Of a stretch of DNA of 64,000 bases, positions 17,881 through 29,188 are shown in pieces. The DNA lies in NCBI GenBank assembly GCA_019218315.1, contig JAHUUI010000001.1, positions 417,722-481,721 of the forward strand, in the 5' to 3' direction. Every line of letters starts with the position of its first letter. The stretch's first letter is position 1. Below the pieces are notes generated by a model. The model saw only the letters and a list, made by a program, of their open reading frames with translations. It was not told the origin of the DNA and searched no databases. A program made the translations under genes and the position numbers. This DNA comes from Cardiobacteriaceae bacterium TAE3-ERU3 (GTDB lineage: Bacteria; Pseudomonadota; Gammaproteobacteria; Cardiobacteriales; Cardiobacteriaceae).

Positions 17881-18171
17881 GATTGTTCCTTCGTATTTAG
17901 GTGTTTTAGTGGTCTTGCTTTAAAGGGCAAGCCACCATTTTTAGTTATGGAAGCCCAGCAATTCATTTGTAGATTAAAACAATGACTGAACATTCATCTC
18001 CATAGACAGGATGCTAACCCATTTTTTGACTGTACCCAAATAGAAATAACATTTAAATAACCTACTGCGTTTGTATTGTGCATAAAATGTGCTTTACCAC
18101 TGATTGCCCGATCAAAATCAGATGCCATAATCATGCTTATCTACAACCTTGATTAATTCACCGGAAAAACA

Positions 18172-18930
18172 ATGAAAGCACATAGAATCATGCTCACTGC
18201 ACTCGCTCTGACATCTCTTACCGCCTGTATGAGCAATGGCTCACTGCAAAGCGATACAACTGAGTCGCTAAAGAATTATCAATGGATATTAAACAGCGCC
18301 AGCATAAACGGGCAGCGTATTAACGGATTTTTTGTGCAGTTGGATAAACCGCTGACACTATCTTTCCACGACAACAGCGTCAACATAGAAAATACCTGTA
18401 ATGACATTGGTGGCCAATATAATCTGGATAAAGGCGAGCTGCTCATTGGGCAACTACACACCACAATGGTGGCATGTGCTGATCCAGTAGTGGCGCAACT
18501 CGACAAGCTGGTCACTGATTATATTCAAGGTGCACACGAAATGACTGTAGTGACTGGAGTTCAACCACTACTGACCTTGAAAAATGACAAAGCAGTGCTG
18601 GTTTTACGCGGTCAAGCAACGCCCGAATCACTGTACGGCAAAGGCGAAACACTATTTTTTGCCGTTGCCCCACAAACAGTACCCTGTACCATCGGCACAA
18701 TGCAGCACGATTGCTTGCAGGTGCGTGAAGTACATTACAACGAACAAGGCGTGAAAATTAGGGAAGATGCAGATTGGACGGTATTGCACACACCAATCGA
18801 AGGCTATGAACACCACGACGGCGTGGCAGACGTGATCCGCGTCCAGCGCTATCAGCGCAATAACCCGCCAGCGGATGCCGGAAGCGTGGTTTATGTCTAT
18901 GACACGACGGTAGAAAGTACGTTACCGTAG
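18172..18930 (+). CDS. META-DUF4377 lipoprotein
   Basis: The 252-residue lipoprotein has lipobox SLTAC (Cys19). A META/HslJ domain (about 30-140) carries NYQWILNSASINGQ, then ENTCNDIGGQYNL and TTMVACADP. A DUF4377 domain (about 155-245) has VPCTIGTMQHDCLQVRE and a typical C-terminal WTVLHTPIEGYEH ... VIRVQRY. META-DUF4377 architectures are known from Gram-negative envelope proteins related to HslJ, a novobiocin- and heat-linked outer-membrane protein. The precise role is unknown. It is divergent from the amidinotransferase gene; the 291-nt gap (17881-18171) shows no feature I can support. Confidence 0.8.
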   Translation: MKAHRIMLTALALTSLTACMSNGSLQSDTTESLKNYQWILNSASINGQRINGFFVQLDKPLTLSFHDNSVNIENTCNDIGGQYNLDKGELLIGQLHTTMVACADPVVAQLDKLVTDYIQGAHEMTVVTGVQPLLTLKNDKAVLVLRGQATPESLYGKGETLFFAVAPQTVPCTIGTMQHDCLQVREVHYNEQGVKIREDADWTVLHTPIEGYEHHDGVADVIRVQRYQRNNPPADAGSVVYVYDTTVESTLP

Positions 18931-19215
18931 TTTATAGCCAAACGCCTTCAAAATTCATACTCGGAATATAAAATACGTTCTAATTTAGCTGATGACCATA
19001 GTAATAATAACCAAGTAACTGGCAAAATAACGATTTTCACCGAACGCAAGGTATATTTAAGTTGTCTTGGTGTGATCAAACAGTTTCAAAATACCTATCC
19101 TAATATTGAAATATGCGTGATACACAACAATGGTGGTGTTTTAAAACCAAATACAGGAGCAAATGATGTGCGAAAGAATCAAATACCAGGATATAAAAAT
19201 ATGGTATCTGCATAG
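18931..19215 (+). pseudogene. Broken C-terminal fragment of a deaminase-type polymorphic toxin
   Basis: An open frame without a start runs from just after the META gene stop to TAG 19213-19215. It contains SYSEYK, then GKITIFTERKVYLSCLGV, then FQNTYPNIEICVIHNN. The order (E-containing helix, TER..x..SC segment, YPNI strand) matches the zinc deaminase toxin domains at the ends of Rhs/CDI/Maf-type polymorphic toxins. Where intact members have a Cys three residues before the SC Cys, here there is Tyr. The residue in the upstream His/Cys ligand position is also Tyr. Zinc binding is therefore probably lost, and the delivery part is absent. It overlaps the start of the immunity-like gene by 53 nt. 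Family assignment is by motif only. Confidence 0.55.
18933..18960 (-). repeat. 28-bp dispersed repeat, copy 1
   Basis: This copy is 26/28 identical to copy 2 at 20039-20066 and in the same orientation. The pair brackets the toxin fragment and both immunity-like genes (about 1.1 kb). A diverged copy 3 lies at 13395-13422. Confidence 0.75.
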
Positions 19216-19576
19216 TGCTTATGAAAATATTTTAGATCATAAGTTTGCTTATAGAGACAATCTTTCAGACCCGAAATTTAGTAGTAGAGATAATTTTATT
19301 CAAGAGTGGAAAGAAAATGAAGATGAGTGGGGTTATGCCTACTATGATTGGGAAACAAATTTTGATTGCCCAATAGAATACTTTATGTTTTATGTAATAT
19401 CATTAATTACGAATTGTGCAAAAGGACAGGTCGCACATGATTTTTTCATGAAAAAGATTAAATCTTTCTTGGATGAAAATGACTTGCAGAAAATGATTTC
19501 AGATTTTACAAGTGAAGAGAGAGAAGAATTTTTATCAGATTTAAAATTGGTTTTAAACAATCAAGAAATAGAATAA
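19163..19576 (+). CDS. Immunity-like protein, tandem paralogue 1
   Basis: The 137-residue acidic, AT-rich, cytoplasmic protein shares a pattern with the next gene: W...E.EW..AY....F..PIE, then a hydrophobic helix and an acidic C-terminal helix. AGGAG lies 8 nt before the ATG. Its position directly after a deaminase-toxin fragment, its small size, low GC and acidity fit an immunity protein. I cannot assign a named immunity family. It may be kept as a defence against toxins from neighbouring cells although the local toxin is broken. Confidence 0.65.
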   Translation: MMCERIKYQDIKIWYLHSAYENILDHKFAYRDNLSDPKFSSRDNFIQEWKENEDEWGYAYYDWETNFDCPIEYFMFYVISLITNCAKGQVAHDFFMKKIKSFLDENDLQKMISDFTSEEREEFLSDLKLVLNNQEIE

Positions 19577-19599
19577 TTATTTAAAACTGGAAAGTAAAA

Positions 19600-19989
19600 A
19601 TGAACCAAAGAAAGAATTTTTTATACATAAGAGATGCTTTTTTACTGGAAGGGTTTGCTTGTAGTACAAAAAGATTTCATGACGGAAAGATCCATAGATG
19701 GGTAAAAGATGGAGAAGAATGGCATGGAGCATATCAGGCATGTAAAAAAGAGTTTTCGTTACCTATTGAGCAATTAATGCTTTTACTGATTTATACAGTG
19801 TCACTAGCAGGGCGTGATCAGGAACAACATATCATTAATAAAAATAAGATTGATGAAATTATTGAACAATACGGCTTGGAAAATCTAATTAAAGACTTGA
19901 GTACAGAATTAGATGAGGATGGCCGTAATGAAAAGACAGAGTTTACGATTGCTTTGAATGCCATACTTAAATTTGAACTCCCCAAATAA
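19600..19989 (+). CDS. Immunity-like protein, tandem paralogue 2
   Basis: This 129-residue paralogue of the preceding gene has WVKDGEEWHGAYQACKKEF aligning with the EWGYAYYDWETNF region there, followed by the same PIEQLM helix and acidic tail. It lies 23 nt downstream with GGAAAG before the start, clearly co-transcribed. The divergence between the two suggests protection against different toxin variants, as in arrays of orphan immunity genes. The function is inferred from context only. Confidence 0.65.
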   Translation: MNQRKNFLYIRDAFLLEGFACSTKRFHDGKIHRWVKDGEEWHGAYQACKKEFSLPIEQLMLLLIYTVSLAGRDQEQHIINKNKIDEIIEQYGLENLIKDLSTELDEDGRNEKTEFTIALNAILKFELPK

Positions 19990-20038
19990 TAAATCATAAA
20001 TTTTAATATTAAATTATACTTTCGTATATCCGCACTTA

Positions 20039-20066
20039 TATAGCCAAACACCTTCAAACTTCATAC
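20039..20066 (-). repeat. 28-bp dispersed repeat, copy 2
   Basis: See copy 1. On the minus strand this copy begins a 16-codon frame MKFEGVWLYKCGYTKV. On the plus strand it repeats the first codons of the toxin-fragment frame (IAKHLQTSYS) and then diverges. The repeat may be the recombination edge at which cassettes were swapped. Confidence 0.75.
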
Positions 20067-20108
20067 AGTACAATAGTAAAAAGGTTCACGAAAAATACAC
20101 CTCAAAAA

Positions 20109-20138
20109 GAAAAGCCTACAGAAATCTGCCGGCTTTTC
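20109..20138. terminator. Bidirectional terminator between immunity genes and fghA
   Basis: GAAAAGCC pairs with GGCTTTTC and an inner CAGA/TCTG stem, with A- and T-rich flanks on both sides. It serves the convergent units on each side. Confidence 0.7.
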
Positions 20139-20163
20139 CAAATAATGAACATGATCGCTATCG

Positions 20164-21006
20164 TTAATCGGCTGCATTTAACGCATGTGCGTGAAAGGCA
20201 ATGTGCTGGCCGATAAAGCTGGCAATAAAGTAGTAGCTGTGATCGTAGCCTTTGCGGCGGTTCAGGGTCAACGGATGATCGTATTCGCGGCAGGTGGCTT
20301 CAAGCACTTCCGGCTTGAGCTGGCCATCGTGCAGGAAATTATCCGCTTCGCCCTGCTCGATCAGCAGTGGCAGGCGTTCTTCAGCATTGGCAATCAGCGC
20401 GTTGCTGTCGTAAGCCAACCACGCATCGCGGTCATCGCCTAAATAGGCGGTGAACGCTTTTTCACCCCATGGCACTTGTGACGGCGCAACGATCGGCGCA
20501 AATGCCGACACGCTGGCAAAGGTGTGCGGATTGTTTAGCGCAATCATCAATGCACCGTGGCCGCCCATTGAATGCCCACTGATGCTTTGCTTGCCGTTGA
20601 CCGGAAAATGCTGGTCGATCAGCGCGGGCAGTTCTTCGGTGATGTAATCGTACATGCGGTAGTGTGCCGCCCACGGCGCTTGCGTGGCGTTGACGTAAAA
20701 GCCTGCGCCTTGCCCAAGGTCGTAAGCGTCATCATCGGGGACATTCTCACCGCGCGGGCTGGTATCGGGTGCAACGAGGATGATGCCGTGTTCGGCTGCA
20801 TAGTGCTGCGCACCGGCTTTTTCGATGAAGTTGCGCTCGGTGCAGGTCAGGCCGGATAGCCAATAAAGCACCGGACAATCTTCACCATCAAGCGCTTGCG
20901 GCGGCAGGTAAACGGCAAAGTTCATGTCGCAATCGAGTACGTCGCTGCGGTGCTGGTAAATACGCTGTTCACCACCGAAGCAGCGCCAGTTTTCGGTTTG
21001 TTTCAT
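20164..21006 (-). CDS. fghA: S-formylglutathione hydrolase
   Basis: The 280-residue esterase-D-family serine hydrolase splits S-formylglutathione to formate and glutathione, the second step of formaldehyde detoxification. The nucleophile is Ser146 in [14 protein letters not shown]. The acid/base pair is in [11 protein letters not shown] and [25 protein letters not shown] is family-typical. It lies 10 nt downstream of frmA in the same operon. Confidence 0.96.
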   Translation of the reverse strand: MKQTENWRCFGGEQRIYQHRSDVLDCDMNFAVYLPPQALDGEDCPVLYWLSGLTCTERNFIEKAGAQHYAAEHGIILVAPDTSPRGENVPDDDAYDLGQGAGFYVNATQAPWAAHYRMYDYITEELPALIDQHFPVNGKQSISGHSMGGHGALMIALNNPHTFASVSAFAPIVAPSQVPWGEKAFTAYLGDDRDAWLAYDSNALIANAEERLPLLIEQGEADNFLHDGQLKPEVLEATCREYDHPLTLNRRKGYDHSYYFIASFIGQHIAFHAHALNAAD

Positions 21007-21016
21007 GTGCTATTCC

Positions 21017-22344
<1,328 letters not shown>

Positions 22345-22357
22345 ATCATTTCAGATC

Positions 22358-24076
22358 TTAAAGATTGGTTTTAATCAACTCTTTGATTTCATCACCACGC
22401 CCGTTCATGATCGCTTTGAGCATGAACAGGCTGAAGCCCTTGACCTGCTCCATTTTGATTTTTGGCGGCATAATCAGCTCTTGGGTGGCGGTATGCACGT
22501 CGAGGATGACCGGCCCGTCATGAGCAAAGGCATCGTGCAATGCGCCGTCGAGTTTGTCCGAGTCGGTGACGCGAATGCCCTTGATACCGGCGGCCTCGGC
22601 GATGGCGGCGAAGTCGGGGTTTTCAAGGTCGGTGGCGCTGTCGAGCAGTCCTGCCGCTTTCATTTCCAGTGCGACAAAGCCGAGTACGCTGTTGTTGAAG
22701 ATAACTACTTTAACCGGCAAGTTCATCTGGCGCAGGGTGAGTAAATCGCCCATCAGCATGGCAAAGCCGCCGTCACCAGATAACGACACGACCTGGCGCT
22801 TGCGGTCTACACTCTGTGCGCCCATTGCCTGCACCATCGCGTTGGCCATCGAGCCGTGGTTGAACGAGCCAAGCAGGCGACGCTTGCCGTTCATTTTCAG
22901 GTAACGCGCCGCCCATACCGTTGGCGTACCGACATCAGCAGTAAAAATGGCATCGTCGGCAGCCAGTTCACTGATGCGCGAGGCGACGTATTGCGGGTGC
23001 AGCGGTTCTCCGGCTTTGGTCGGCTTGGCGAGGTGATCGAGGTCTTTGCGCGCTTCCTGATAATGACGCACGGCAGACTTGAGGAAATGTTCGCGTCGGA
23101 TGTCGTCAATCAAAGGCAATACCGCTTTGCAGGTCTCTTTGACGTCGCCAACGATGCCCAAGTCCAGCGCCGTACGCTTACCCAATGCACCGGGATTAAT
23201 GTCGACCTGAATAGTGGTCGCTTTTTTGGGGTAGAACGCGCGATACGGGAAATCCGTGCCGAGCATCAGCAGCGTGTCGCTGTTTTCCATCGCATGGTAA
23301 CCGGATGAAAAGCCAATCAAGCCAGTCATGCCAACGTCGTAAGGGTTATCCCATTCAATAAATTCTTTGCCGCGCAGGGCGTGCACAATCGGTGCTTTGA
23401 GCCTTTCCGCCAGCGCAATGACTTCATCGTGCGCACCGGCGCAGCCGCTACCGGCAAAGATGGTAACTTTAGTGCTTTTGTTGAGCAATTCTGCAAGGCT
23501 TTTGATGTCGTCCTGGTGCGCAATCAGATTGGGCTTGCGCGGCGGCGTCCAGTGGGTTGATGCGCCTTCTGGCGCTTCGAGCATCGACACGTCACCGGGG
23601 ATGACCAGCACCGCGACGCCACGCTTGCCGACCGCAGTATTCAGGGCGCGGAACAGGATTTCCGGCATCTGCGCAGGATTCGAGACCAGCTCGCAGAAAT
23701 CACTGCATTCGCGGAACAGTTCCTCGGGATGGGTTTCCTGAAAATAACCAAGCCCGATTTCCGACGACGGAATGTGCGAGGCAATCGCCAGTACCGGTAC
23801 ATTGTTGCGCTGACAATCGAACAGGCCGTTAATCAGGTGCAGGTTGCCGGGGCCGCAACTGCCCGCACATACCGCCAGTTCGCCGGTAATCGCGGCTTCC
23901 GCACCCGCAGCAAACGCACCGCCTTCTTCGTGGCGGACGTGCATAAAATCAATTTTGCCGTTACGGCGCAGGCTGTCGTTGATGCCGTTCAGGCTATCGC
24001 CAGTGATGCCCCACACGCGCTTGACACCCGCATCTGCCAGTACTTCGACCAATAAATCTGCGATGGTTTTTGCCAT
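22358..24076 (-). CDS. poxB: Pyruvate dehydrogenase (quinone), pyruvate oxidase
   Basis: The 572-residue ThDP/FAD enzyme decarboxylates pyruvate to acetate and passes electrons to the quinone pool at the inner membrane. The ThDP glutamate is in [15 protein letters not shown], and the ThDP/Mg motif is [15 protein letters not shown] ... FNNS. The C-terminal amphipathic membrane-binding segment [18 protein letters not shown] is present, which separates PoxB from acetolactate synthase. It stands alone, with its own terminator. Confidence 0.93.
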   Translation of the reverse strand: MAKTIADLLVEVLADAGVKRVWGITGDSLNGINDSLRRNGKIDFMHVRHEEGGAFAAGAEAAITGELAVCAGSCGPGNLHLINGLFDCQRNNVPVLAIASHIPSSEIGLGYFQETHPEELFRECSDFCELVSNPAQMPEILFRALNTAVGKRGVAVLVIPGDVSMLEAPEGASTHWTPPRKPNLIAHQDDIKSLAELLNKSTKVTIFAGSGCAGAHDEVIALAERLKAPIVHALRGKEFIEWDNPYDVGMTGLIGFSSGYHAMENSDTLLMLGTDFPYRAFYPKKATTIQVDINPGALGKRTALDLGIVGDVKETCKAVLPLIDDIRREHFLKSAVRHYQEARKDLDHLAKPTKAGEPLHPQYVASRISELAADDAIFTADVGTPTVWAARYLKMNGKRRLLGSFNHGSMANAMVQAMGAQSVDRKRQVVSLSGDGGFAMLMGDLLTLRQMNLPVKVVIFNNSVLGFVALEMKAAGLLDSATDLENPDFAAIAEAAGIKGIRVTDSDKLDGALHDAFAHDGPVILDVHTATQELIMPPKIKMEQVKGFSLFMLKAIMNGRGDEIKELIKTNL

Positions 24077-24160
24077 GTTATCTCTCCTGTTTATCGTTGA
24101 ATATACATATATTCCGATACTGTGTAACAGGATACGCCTGATATTACTGACCTTGCAATA

Positions 24161-25747
24161 TCAGGAAAAATCTTCGCGCACGATACGCGCCATATTGCGC
24201 TCGGCAAGGCCAGTGATGAACACATATGGATTAACACCCGCACTACCGGGAATCAGCGCACCGTCCTGCACATAAATATTTTCGTGACCATGCACTCGCC
24301 CTACTTCATCTGTCGCTTTGCCGAGCACGCAGCCACCGAGTGGGTGGTAGCAAAAATCATCGCCGAAACCGTTGTTGAACAGCAACCGCGCGCGCGTACC
24401 GCCGTTGCTTTCCTTGAGGCGGGCAAGCAATTCTTTCGCACCTCGCACTGAGTAATCATTCTGCTCGCGCTTCCAGCTCAGCTTGACGCTATCCGAAACT
24501 TTATCGTAGTAATAGTGCGCACGCTCGGGGTTGTCGGTAATGGCTAGGAACAGCGTTGTCCACGTTTCAATGCCGAGCGGTAACGGGGCAATTTCAGCAA
24601 AGATTTTCTGCTCGAAATCGCCATCCCACATGTTGATGCCCTTAACCGGAATCGTCGATTGGTTAGCACCGGCAGCGTGGACAAAATTGCGCCCGGTCAT
24701 GATGTTGCCGTTTGGCCCCCAGTGTTGGCCGATCTCATCATTGAGCTGAGGTAAATGCCCTTTGGCCTTGCTCTTGAGCAGCAGCTCTGAAGTACCGGTA
24801 CTGCCCGCGTTGAGGAACAACTTGTCGCAAGTGTAGCGTTCGCGGGTGACGACGTCTCCGTCGGTATTGAGTTCGTGCACTTCCAGCCCGATTTTGCCGT
24901 CTTCAAGCTGATGCACAGACGCAACCTGGCGCAAGGTTTTCAATTGCAAATTGCCGGTTTGTTCGGCTTTTTTCAGGTAGGTTTGATCGAGGGAAAACTT
25001 GCCCGCATTGTTGCCATAAATCACTTCCCCGCCCAATGCCGAGGCGTACACTTCGCCCTTGGCTTCGCGCTGCATGTAGTCGAAATCGTAGCTGTTGCCA
25101 AAAAACTCGGTTTTCAGCCCCGCTTTATGCGCCTGACGCTCGGCGGCACGGGTGAATTCGTAGTATTTACTGTCGTTGAAAAACGCTTCGGGAATCTGGC
25201 TAACGCGCAATTCGCGCAGCGCGAGCGGAAAGTAGGTGTCGTACATTTCTGCGGCATCAATCCACGGGAAAACCGTTTCAAAATGAGAGCGGCGCGGGGT
25301 AATGGCAATCGCGCCATTGACGATCGAGCCGCCACCGTAAGCGCGACCGGCAAAGACTTTCATCTCATCGTATTCAATCAGGTCGAGCACGCCGGGATAG
25401 CGAGAAATCGGCTTGGGAATGGTAATTGGCGCATTGGGAAAATTGCGGAACCAACTAGAGCGCTTGTCCGCGCCAATCATGCTGCAAAAGGTATCGTGAT
25501 CGGGGCTGCGATCCCAGCGCATGCCCATTTCCAGCATCAGCACTTTGTGCCCCTGCTCAGTGAGGCGCAATGCGGAAACTGCCCCACCGTAGCCACTGCC
25601 GACGATGATATTCGGTACATGGCCAATATTGCTGATGTGCTCGGGTAATCTGCGCATCGTGCTGCACCCTGTAAGGCCGGTGCCAAGCCCACTACTTAGA
25701 GCGGCGGCGCCAATGCCAGCCTGCCTGATAAATGTGCGTCGTTGCAT
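24161..25747 (-). CDS. Tat-exported GMC oxidoreductase, cholesterol-oxidase-like
   Basis: The 528-residue flavoenzyme has a twin-arginine signal (RRTFIRQAG), and a lipobox-like LTGC follows near residue 28. The FAD dinucleotide motif is IIVGSGYGGAVSALRL. The class-I cholesterol oxidase features FAGRAYGGGSIVNGA, CYHPLGGCVLGKA and PGSAGVNPYVFITGLAERN are all present. Family members oxidise 3-beta-hydroxysterols or other bulky alcohols with oxygen or another acceptor. The natural substrate cannot be read from sequence, and no other sterol genes are here. Export suggests action on host or environmental lipids. It lies upstream of poxB on the same strand with an 84-nt gap. Confidence 0.85.
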   Translation of the reverse strand: MQRRTFIRQAGIGAAALSSGLGTGLTGCSTMRRLPEHISNIGHVPNIIVGSGYGGAVSALRLTEQGHKVLMLEMGMRWDRSPDHDTFCSMIGADKRSSWFRNFPNAPITIPKPISRYPGVLDLIEYDEMKVFAGRAYGGGSIVNGAIAITPRRSHFETVFPWIDAAEMYDTYFPLALRELRVSQIPEAFFNDSKYYEFTRAAERQAHKAGLKTEFFGNSYDFDYMQREAKGEVYASALGGEVIYGNNAGKFSLDQTYLKKAEQTGNLQLKTLRQVASVHQLEDGKIGLEVHELNTDGDVVTRERYTCDKLFLNAGSTGTSELLLKSKAKGHLPQLNDEIGQHWGPNGNIMTGRNFVHAAGANQSTIPVKGINMWDGDFEQKIFAEIAPLPLGIETWTTLFLAITDNPERAHYYYDKVSDSVKLSWKREQNDYSVRGAKELLARLKESNGGTRARLLFNNGFGDDFCYHPLGGCVLGKATDEVGRVHGHENIYVQDGALIPGSAGVNPYVFITGLAERNMARIVREDFS

Positions 25748-25975
25748 GGGTATCCCCTGTCAACCAAACGGATGTTTTACCATAATTACATCCGTTTGAC
25801 ATTCATTCACAGGCGGAAAATCTTCAATTTTTCTGATTTGTAAGCATCCTGAGGATATGATTAAATTTAGGTCATGGATAAATAAAGTATGCATGGCATA
25901 CACGTGGGCTCACTACCCACGTCTAAGTAATAAAGCACGGCTATCACTGGTTAAATAAAATACAAGGATGCGTTG

Positions 25976-26587
25976 ATGTCACCAAAAAAAGTTCTCACTG
26001 ATCACCACATCAGTTCATTACAGCAAAATTTAAAGGTTGAAACGCTGACCGAACGCTTCGTCAACTATTGTGCTCCCCCGCAAGGGAAAGAGCGCAGTAA
26101 GTTGGCTCGCGGCGTCATTACGATGTTCGTATCACTACCTTTCTTATTCTATATTTTTGCATTATTTGATATGCCGTATATGTCGCATATTATGGCGGTA
26201 TATTCTGCGCTGATCCTTTATATCTATGTGCGCTTGATCACCGAGTTCAAACGCTACATGAACTATCATGATAATTTATTCAATTTCGTTAAAATCGAGT
26301 TGATCATTTTTATAAACTTGATCATTTATTTTGGCTTTGTTTATTATTTTCTAGGGGTTACCGATAGCAGCAGCTTTAATGAGCCACTGGAGTTGTTTGA
26401 CGCCATGTACTTTAGCCTGATCACCATTTCAACGGTTGGCTACGGACATTATTATCCGATGTCGATGCTCGCTAAATTACTGGTGATGTCTGAGATACTG
26501 ATCGGCATGTGGATGGTCATGACGGTTTTGCCTGTCGTGATTAACGAACAGAGCAACCGGCAAGATAATAGTAACAACGCCAATTAA
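25976..26587 (+). CDS. Two-transmembrane-type potassium channel
   Basis: The 203-residue membrane protein has two predicted N-terminal hydrophobic helices (about 48-95), then a TM-pore-TM unit. The pore helix and filter read FSLITISTVGYGHYYP, containing the K+ signature TVGYG, followed by a last helix. This is the Ion_trans_2 pattern without a regulatory RCK domain. AAGGA fits the ATG at 25976 better than the TTG one codon earlier. It converges on holC with no gap. Confidence 0.85.
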   Translation: MSPKKVLTDHHISSLQQNLKVETLTERFVNYCAPPQGKERSKLARGVITMFVSLPFLFYIFALFDMPYMSHIMAVYSALILYIYVRLITEFKRYMNYHDNLFNFVKIELIIFINLIIYFGFVYYFLGVTDSSSFNEPLELFDAMYFSLITISTVGYGHYYPMSMLAKLLVMSEILIGMWMVMTVLPVVINEQSNRQDNSNNAN

Positions 26588-27010
26588 CTACAGCTTGTGC
26601 GTCTGTGGCTCATGGCCGCGCTGGCGGTAAGCCGCAAAGCGCTTGCGTGTGGCGTTCAGGATATCGCTGTGTTGGGTCACGATTTCAAAAATGCGATTAC
26701 AGCTGCGCGGGATGTCGGGGGTCGGATCAAGGCTGAGATTGATGATCACATCTGCTTCATTGACGCGCGCAGGCGGTACGGCGAGCCAGATATTGGCGTA
26801 TTTTGCCATCTCATCATCAAGTAAGCTGTGTGGAATAAAGCTTTCCGGCTTAAACGACCACAGTAGCTCATCAAGGGCAGCCGCCATATCATCATCTGCG
26901 CAAAGAATCAGGGTACGCAGATTTTCCTGTGCGGCTTTTTCAACCAAGGTACAAGTCAGTTGCAGGCGCTGCTTTACGTCCGCCCCTTCGGGCAGGACGT
27001 AAAAGCGCAC
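26588..27010 (-). CDS. holC: DNA polymerase III chi subunit
   Basis: The 140-residue chi subunit links the clamp loader to SSB. It begins VRFYVLPEGADVKQRLQLTCTLVEKA, with the conserved LDELLWSF and FIPHSLLD segments and the C-terminal half seen in HolC. The frame is open to 27142 inside dat, but the family starts at the GTG at 27010. Such short spacing after dat implies co-transcription. Confidence 0.88.
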   Translation of the reverse strand: MRFYVLPEGADVKQRLQLTCTLVEKAAQENLRTLILCADDDMAAALDELLWSFKPESFIPHSLLDDEMAKYANIWLAVPPARVNEADVIINLSLDPTPDIPRSCNRIFEIVTQHSDILNATRKRFAAYRQRGHEPQTHKL

Positions 27011-27053
27011 TGTTTTGCCTGCGCCAGCATTAATGCCAGCACTATCACTACTA

Positions 27054-27917
27054 TTAGCGACCGCGGACACGTTCGAGATAGGCTTCGCGCAGTGCGAGGC
27101 TTTTCCGGCCAGGTTTACCACTGCCAATAGCATGACCATCAATAGCGACGACCGGCATAATCAACGCACCAGCAGAAGTCGCAAAGGCCTCATCCGCGCA
27201 CAGTGCTTCTTTCGGCGTAAATGCGCGTTCAACCAAGGTCAGGCCATGGTCACCCAGAACCTCAATGAGTGTACGGCGGGTGATGCCATGCAGGATGTCG
27301 TAATCCAACGGGCGAGTGAATACACGATCACCCTTGATGATCCAGACGTTATTTGAGCTACCCTCAGTAATATAGCCTTGGTCATCAACCATCCACGCAT
27401 CATCATGGCCGGCATCAAGCGCAATCATTTTTGCCAGAGATTGCGCGAGCAGTTGTGTGGTCTTGATGTCGCGGCGTTGCCAGCGGATGTCGTGCATGGT
27501 CATTACGCGTAAGCCTTTTTGTACCTTAGGATCAGCCAGTAATGTCTTCTGCTGGGTGAACATAACGACGTTCTGGCGCATATCCGGATCAAAGACAAAA
27601 TCGCGATCAGCCGCACTGCCACGCGTAACTTGCAGATAAATAACACCTTCATCCAGCTTGTTATCAATGATTAGTGCTTCTTGAATGCTGACGATCTCTT
27701 CTGCTGACATCGGCATAGGCATGTTCAGCTGGCCGAGCGAACGCGCAAGGCGCTGCAAGTGCGCTTCGTTGTCGAGCATTTTTCCGCCGATCACTGCACT
27801 CACTTCGTAGACCGCGTCCCCCATCAGGAAGCCACGGTCAAAAATAGAAATTTTTGCTTCGCTTTCGGGAACAAATTCCCCATTGACGAAAACAGTACGT
27901 TCTTTGCTGTTAGCCAT
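27054..27917 (-). CDS. dat: D-amino-acid transaminase
   Basis: The 287-residue fold-type IV PLP enzyme interconverts D-alanine/2-oxoglutarate and D-glutamate/pyruvate. The PLP lysine is in [12 protein letters not shown] and the phosphate-binding segment is [26 protein letters not shown] is typical of D-amino-acid transaminases, although branched-chain or aminodeoxychorismate lyase activity in this fold cannot be fully excluded. The ATG at 27917 overlaps the argG stop by 8 nt, so the two genes are coupled. It may supply D-Ala or D-Glu for peptidoglycan. Confidence 0.88.
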   Translation of the reverse strand: MANSKERTVFVNGEFVPESEAKISIFDRGFLMGDAVYEVSAVIGGKMLDNEAHLQRLARSLGQLNMPMPMSAEEIVSIQEALIIDNKLDEGVIYLQVTRGSAADRDFVFDPDMRQNVVMFTQQKTLLADPKVQKGLRVMTMHDIRWQRRDIKTTQLLAQSLAKMIALDAGHDDAWMVDDQGYITEGSSNNVWIIKGDRVFTRPLDYDILHGITRRTLIEVLGDHGLTLVERAFTPKEALCADEAFATSAGALIMPVVAIDGHAIGSGKPGRKSLALREAYLERVRGR

Positions 27918-29118
27918 TATCTCGCCCCTTCGCGGCACCAATTCTCAGGCGCAATGCGTTGAGTTTGATAAAGCCTGCTGCGTCTTTATGGTCATACGCT
28001 GCTTCATCATCGAAGCTGGCGATAGCATTATCAAACAAGGTATCTTTTGAGCTGCGACCAAGCACAGTGACGTTGCCTTTATACAATGACAGGCGCACTT
28101 CACCATTGACGCTTTCCTGACTTTGGTCAATCAGGCCTTGCAGCAGCTTGCGCTCAGGCGCCCACCAATAGCCGTTATAGATCATTTCAGCGTATTTCGG
28201 CATCAATTCATCTTTAAGGTGCGCAACTTCGCGGTCAAGCGTGATTGATTCAATCGCGCGGTGTGCTTTGAGCATGATCGTGCCGCCGGGCGTTTCATAG
28301 CAGCCGCGGCTCTTCATACCCACGTAGCGGTTCTCAACGATATCGATGCGACCAATACCGTTCTCACCACCAAGGCGGTTCAGCTCGGCGAGCATCTCAT
28401 GAGGTGCGAGGCGCTTGCCGTTGAGCGCGACCGGATCACCTTTTTCGTAGGTCAGGGTAATTTCAGTTACTTCATCCGGTGCTTGCTGAGGAGAAACGCT
28501 GCGCAGCCACATATCTTCACCCGGTGCGGTGTCGGTGTCTTCCAGTTCATTGCCTTCATAGGAAATGTGCAGCAAGTTAGCATCCATCGAATAAGGTGCT
28601 TTACCTTTTTTCGCGGTAATATCGATACCATGTTCAGCTGCATATTTGAGCAGCTTCTCGCGGCTGAGCAGATCCCACTCACGCCATGGTGCAATCACTT
28701 TAACTTCTGGCAGCAGCGCATAAGCACCAAGCTCAAAGCGCACTTGGTCGTTGCCTTTACCAGTCGCACCGTGAGCAATCGCGTCCGCACCGGTCTCTTT
28801 GGCGATTTCAACCAAACGCTTGGTGATCAGCGGACGGGCAATAGACGTGCCGAGTAAGTATTCACCTTCATAGATGGTATTGGCGCGGAACATTGGGAAA
28901 ATATAGTCGCGAGCAAATTCTTCTGTCAGGTCTTCAATATAGATTTCCTTGACGCCAAGCGCTTGCGCTTTAGTACGCGCTTGCTCGACTTCTTCACCTT
29001 GGCCGATATCTGCGGTAAAGGTGACGACTTCGCACTGATATTTATCTTGCAACCACTTGAGGATAACCGAGGTATCCAGGCCACCAGAATAGGCGAGTAC
29101 GACTTTTTTAACTGACAT
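27910..29118 (-). CDS. argG: Argininosuccinate synthase
   Basis: The 402-residue enzyme joins citrulline and aspartate with ATP in arginine synthesis. The PP-loop ATP motif is [17 protein letters not shown] at the N-terminus. [13 protein letters not shown] and the conserved [18 protein letters not shown] region are intact. AAGGAGCAA precedes the start. A two-gene unit with dat is unusual. Confidence 0.97.
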   Translation of the reverse strand: MSVKKVVLAYSGGLDTSVILKWLQDKYQCEVVTFTADIGQGEEVEQARTKAQALGVKEIYIEDLTEEFARDYIFPMFRANTIYEGEYLLGTSIARPLITKRLVEIAKETGADAIAHGATGKGNDQVRFELGAYALLPEVKVIAPWREWDLLSREKLLKYAAEHGIDITAKKGKAPYSMDANLLHISYEGNELEDTDTAPGEDMWLRSVSPQQAPDEVTEITLTYEKGDPVALNGKRLAPHEMLAELNRLGGENGIGRIDIVENRYVGMKSRGCYETPGGTIMLKAHRAIESITLDREVAHLKDELMPKYAEMIYNGYWWAPERKLLQGLIDQSQESVNGEVRLSLYKGNVTVLGRSSKDTLFDNAIASFDDEAAYDHKDAAGFIKLNALRLRIGAAKGRDNG

Positions 29119-29188
29119 GTTTGCTCCTTGAACCCGAGTAAAAGGACTATTCTAACGCAGCGCTTGAAGCGGTGAAATAAAAACGCAA

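Noticed and set aside
27010..27142. 44-residue N-terminal extension of holC
   Set aside because: It overlaps dat, is unlike any HolC, and a GTG with a suitable upstream sequence sits at the family start.
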